NCBI GenBank assembly: GCA_017652965.1 | Contig: JAGBZZ010000275.1 | Coordinates: 1 to 7,817 of the forward strand | Direction of reading: 5' to 3' | Origin: Clostridia bacterium | GTDB taxonomy: Bacteria; Bacillota_A; Clostridia; Oscillospirales; CAG-272 | DNA length: 7,817 nt | Shown here: positions 4,684 to 7,817 of the stretch, in pieces | Position numbering within the stretch: the stretch's first letter is position 1 | How the letters are laid out: every line of letters starts with the position of its first letter | Notes under the pieces: model-generated | What the model was told of the DNA's origin: nothing | Databases searched by the model: none | What the model saw: the letters and a program-made list of their open reading frames with translations, nothing else | Translations under genes and position numbers: made by a program

Positions 4684-6903
4684 ATGACACAGCAAGAGAT
4701 GTTTGGAGGGGCGGCGGCCTGGGTAACACCCGGGCCTTGTCGCCCTTATCCTTTAATTCGAAAGGAATTTGACCTTCCTGCGCTTGCCTCTGCCCGTATC
4801 ACGGTTACAGGCCTTGGTAACTTTATTCTTTCCCTGAACGGGCAGCGCGTGGGTGAGGATCTCTTCCTCCCGCTTTACACCGATTATGAGCCCTGCACCC
4901 GCATGACCGATCTGCCGTTTGCCAACGTGCATATCGACCGCATCGAGCGCGAGGTCTTGAACCATCGCATCCTTTGCGTAGAGCAGGACGTGACCGAGTA
5001 TCTGCGCGAGGGGGCTAACTGTATTGGTATCCGTCTTGCCGAGATGTGGTACGTCAACTACAGCGAGGAGCTGAAGTGCTGTTTTCGGCTTTCCTACGTG
5101 ACAAAGGACGGGAAAAAGGGCGAGATCGTTTCGGACGGAAGTATGAAATTCCACGGTAGCGAGATCGTCTCCGGCGACCTTTGGCATGGAGAAAATTTCG
5201 ATTTTCGCGCCCTCTGCCCCGGCTGGGATACCCCCGGATATTCGGATGCGGATTGGGAGCGCGTGACCGAAATTCAGCCCCCCGAAACCGAGTTCTACGT
5301 GCAGTGTACCCCGTCTGACCGCGTGATCCGCACGTTACCCATGACCTGTATCAAAAGGACCGATACCTATGCGGTCTATGACATCGGTGAAAATATTACC
5401 GGTGTTCCTGTTTTTCGTGCATGCCTTCCTAAGGGCGAGAGCGCAACCGTCACCATGACCGAGCTTGTGGATGAGGCGGGGGACGTCCTTCGCGTGCTTC
5501 CCAACGGCCGTCTTGTTTCGCCGCAGGTGAATACCTATATCGGCAACGGGGAAGAGCAGGAGCTGACCACCGTCTTTACTTGGCAAGGCTTTCGGTATAT
5601 CGAGGCGCCCCTTTCCCTGATCCCTGTCGAGGTGCGTGTGATCCATGCCGACCTTGCCTATCGCTCGGATTTTTCGTCGAGCGACGAGGTGCTCAATTGG
5701 CTTTGGGATGCGTTTTGCCGCACCATGCTGACGAATATGCATGGCGGCGTGCCCTCGGATTGCCCGCATTACGAGCGGCGCGGCTATACGGGTGACGGGC
5801 AGGTCACGGCTGAGGCGGCCATGCTTGCGTTTGAGGCCGAAGCCTTTTACCGCAAGTGGATCGACGATATTTCCGACTGCCAGGATCGCTTGACGGGGCA
5901 CGTGCAGTATACCGCCCCTTATAACGATGCGGGCGGCGGCCCCGGCGGCTGGGGATCGGCAATTGTAACCGTGCCGTACGTCTTCTATCGCCAGTACGGC
6001 GACAAGACAGTGCTGGATCGCATGCTACCGCAGATGCTGCATTATTTTGATTTCATGGAATCGCACAGCGAGGGCGACCTTGTGACCTCGGATATGGAGG
6101 GGGCCTGGTGCCTTGGCGAATGGGCGATCCCGCTTTGCGTGCGCGCAAGCGATATCAAGCTTCCCGCCCCCTTTGTCAACACCTATTTCTACGTTAAGAT
6201 GATGGAGCGGGTAACCGAGATCGCCAAGATCTTGGGACGGCAGAGCGAGGTTGCATACCTGGCGGCGCTGATCGAACGCAAAAAGCGTGTTCTTACCGAT
6301 ACCTATTTTGATCCCGCCACCGGCAATTTTGCCGAGAACGCGCATTCGGCCAACGCCTTTGCCGTGGATATCGGTCTTGGCGACGAGCGGACCTTCCAAA
6401 ATCTTGTGGCCGATGCGAAGAAGGCCGGACGGTATGATGCCGGTATCTTTGGCATTGAGCTTTTGACCAAGCTGCTCTTTGAACGCGGGGAAGAGGATCT
6501 TGCGTTTTCGCTTCTCACCTCCCGCCATGAGCTGTCCTTCTACCGCATGATGCGGGAGGATGCCACCACGCTTTGGGAGCATTTTGACGGTAGCAGATCC
6601 CACAATCATCCGATGTTTGGCGGTCTTGTGCGCCACTTCTTCCTGCGGATCTTGGGTATCGACCAGCCGAAGGGATACGGCGGTTATCGCGAAAAGCTTC
6701 TTCTTGCTCCCGTCTTCCCGCAGGGGCTGGAATCGGCACGCGGATACGTGGGAACGCCGCACGGCCGTGTGACGGTAGACTGGCACCGCAGAGAGGATGG
6801 AGTCGTATACCGTGCCACTGTTCCGGTAGGGCTTAGTGCCACGCTTTCTTACGCCGGCCGCACGGTAACGCTTCACCCCGGTAGCAATACGGTCATTCTC
6901 TAA
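4684..6903 (+). CDS. GH78-type alpha-L-rhamnosidase, cytoplasmic
   Basis: The 739-residue protein would release terminal alpha-L-rhamnose by an inverting mechanism. N-terminal beta domains carry VTGLGNFILSLNGQRVG (41-57) and WHGENFDFRA (167-176), a hallmark of GH78. A second beta domain covers about 220-320 and the (alpha/alpha)6 barrel about 325-665. The catalytic block GVPSDCPHYERRGYTGDGQ (355-373) supplies D359, E364 and D371, equivalent to D567, E572 and D579 of Bacillus RhaB, with E364 as general acid. LWEHFDG (630-636) supplies the likely base E632, followed by SHNHPMFGG (639-647). A small beta domain ends the protein. No signal peptide is present, so it should act on imported oligosaccharides. 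Its ATG follows the uxaE stop by 5 bases with no clear ribosome binding site, suggesting translational coupling. It is shorter than many secreted GH78 enzymes. Exact substrate is unknown. Confidence 0.88.
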   Translation: MTQQEMFGGAAAWVTPGPCRPYPLIRKEFDLPALASARITVTGLGNFILSLNGQRVGEDLFLPLYTDYEPCTRMTDLPFANVHIDRIEREVLNHRILCVEQDVTEYLREGANCIGIRLAEMWYVNYSEELKCCFRLSYVTKDGKKGEIVSDGSMKFHGSEIVSGDLWHGENFDFRALCPGWDTPGYSDADWERVTEIQPPETEFYVQCTPSDRVIRTLPMTCIKRTDTYAVYDIGENITGVPVFRACLPKGESATVTMTELVDEAGDVLRVLPNGRLVSPQVNTYIGNGEEQELTTVFTWQGFRYIEAPLSLIPVEVRVIHADLAYRSDFSSSDEVLNWLWDAFCRTMLTNMHGGVPSDCPHYERRGYTGDGQVTAEAAMLAFEAEAFYRKWIDDISDCQDRLTGHVQYTAPYNDAGGGPGGWGSAIVTVPYVFYRQYGDKTVLDRMLPQMLHYFDFMESHSEGDLVTSDMEGAWCLGEWAIPLCVRASDIKLPAPFVNTYFYVKMMERVTEIAKILGRQSEVAYLAALIERKKRVLTDTYFDPATGNFAENAHSANAFAVDIGLGDERTFQNLVADAKKAGRYDAGIFGIELLTKLLFERGEEDLAFSLLTSRHELSFYRMMREDATTLWEHFDGSRSHNHPMFGGLVRHFFLRILGIDQPKGYGGYREKLLLAPVFPQGLESARGYVGTPHGRVTVDWHRREDGVVYRATVPVGLSATLSYAGRTVTLHPGSNTVIL

Positions 6904-6927
6904 TTTCAACCGTAAGGAGAGTTAACA

Positions 6928-7817
6928 ATGAAAAATCATGAAATGATTTGGGCCACCCTTTTGCACGTGGGAACCAACATGTGGCGTGATAAGGATGCGC
7001 CCCCGCTTCCGGATGACAAGTATCTGCCGCCCGTGACCGGCACGCGCTGGTGCGACGAGGCGCACTTTGACCTTGACGTATTCCATAAGATCACCGCTAA
7101 GCTCCCCGAGCTTGGCATCAATACGCTTCTCCTTGACATCGGCGATGGCGTCCGCTATGATTCGCATCCCGAGATCGGGGTGAAGGGGGCGTTGACCCCA
7201 GATGAGCTTCGCGCTGAGGTGAGAGCCCTGCGCGCCTTGGGGATCGAGCCGGTACCGAAGCTGAACTTCTCGGCCGGGCACGATGCATGGCTTGGCGAAT
7301 ACGAGAGAATGCTGTCTACCGATATCTACCGTACCGTGGTGGGGGATCTCATCCACGAGATCTGCGATATCTTTGAAAAGCCGAAGTATCTCCACCTTGG
7401 CATGGATGAGGAGCGTCCCGAGAACCAGGGGGCATACGGCTATTCCGTCGTTCGTGCACAGCCGCTGTGGTGGCGTGATTTCCATCACATGGTTGCTTGC
7501 TGTGAAAAGGAAAATGCCCGTCCCTGGATCTGGTCTGATTGCCTCTGGCATCATCCTGAGGAGTTTGCCGCCAAAATGCCGAAGAGCGTTTTGCAGTCTA
7601 ACTGGCATTACTGGCCGCTTGCAGGCGAGGATGGCACCAAGGGACAGCGCGGATACGGTTACCGTGCCTATTTTGATCTTGACCGCCTCGGCTATGACCA
7701 GGTTCCCACTACCACGACCTGGAACTTTACCGGGAACACCCGTCAGATCGTTTCGCAGCTTGCGGCCGCCAAGATGAAGAGTGTGGTTGGTTTTATGACC
7801 GCCCCGTGGATGATGAC
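6928..7817 (+). CDS. GH20-like TIM-barrel glycosidase, 3' end outside window
   Basis: The frame is open from ATG 6928 through the right edge, giving 296 codons of a longer protein. AAGGAG (6914-6919) lies 8 bases before the start. The translation reads as alternating beta strands and helices of a TIM barrel: INTLLLDIGDG (64-74), EPVPKLNFSAGHDAW (107-121), KPKYLHLGMDEE (151-162), ARPWIWSDCLW (197-207) and VLQSNWHYW (221-229). LHLGMDEE resembles the catalytic Asp-Glu pair of GH20 hexosaminidases (HxGxDE), making D160 and E161 the candidate catalytic residues. No signal peptide is seen. Position after uxaE and GH78 with only 24 bases between suggests the same operon and a role in trimming the same glycan. 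The closest relatives I can recall carry uninformative names, so the substrate is open and this may be a GH20-related family rather than a true hexosaminidase. Confidence 0.7.
   Translation, partial: MKNHEMIWATLLHVGTNMWRDKDAPPLPDDKYLPPVTGTRWCDEAHFDLDVFHKITAKLPELGINTLLLDIGDGVRYDSHPEIGVKGALTPDELRAEVRALRALGIEPVPKLNFSAGHDAWLGEYERMLSTDIYRTVVGDLIHEICDIFEKPKYLHLGMDEERPENQGAYGYSVVRAQPLWWRDFHHMVACCEKENARPWIWSDCLWHHPEEFAAKMPKSVLQSNWHYWPLAGEDGTKGQRGYGYRAYFDLDRLGYDQVPTTTTWNFTGNTRQIVSQLAAAKMKSVVGFMTAPWMM

Noticed and set aside
6025..6909. 294-codon minus-strand ORF opposite the GH78 gene, and a similar 228-codon one at 6922-7608
   Set aside because: Antisense shadows of well-supported coding sequence.

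Overview
The window looks like a chromosomal segment of an uncultured, probably gut-associated Clostridia-type member of the Bacillota. The reasons are strong AAGGAG-type ribosome binding sites, canonical TTGACA/TATAAT promoters, moderate-to-high GC, and a gene mix of an XRE/PrsW membrane protein, a short Smr-like protein, PfkA, UxaE and GH78. This placement is inferred from style and gene content, not from a phylogenetic marker. All confident genes lie on the plus strand.

Layout. (1) Bases 1-291 hold no convincing gene. The left half is a GC-rich, hairpin-rich element ending in T-runs, possibly the terminator of an upstream gene or part of a dispersed repeat. The right half is a well-formed promoter with several inverted repeats. 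(2) 292-2013 is a two-gene unit closed by a strong intrinsic terminator. Its first gene encodes an XRE DNA-binding domain fused to a polytopic PrsW-type membrane protease domain. Its second encodes a short Smr-like protein. (3) 2122-3159 is a new promoter with an inverted repeat across its -35 box, driving an ATP-type 6-phosphofructokinase. (4) 3194 to the right edge is a carbohydrate cluster: tagaturonate epimerase (uxaE), a cytoplasmic GH78 alpha-L-rhamnosidase-like enzyme, and the first 296 codons of a GH20-like TIM-barrel protein.

How they may work together. UxaE feeds galacturonate-derived tagaturonate into the fructuronate/KDG route. GH78 enzymes release L-rhamnose, and the third gene is a likely glycosidase. 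Galacturonate and rhamnose together point to pectin, especially rhamnogalacturonan-type oligosaccharides taken up and split inside the cell. No strong terminator separates pfkA from uxaE, so glycolysis and the cluster may share a transcript. The uxaE gene has the most biased codon use in the window, which suggests high expression. The most unusual item is the XRE-PrsW fusion: a DNA-binding domain tethered to an apparently intact intramembrane protease, with candidate operators at its own promoter.
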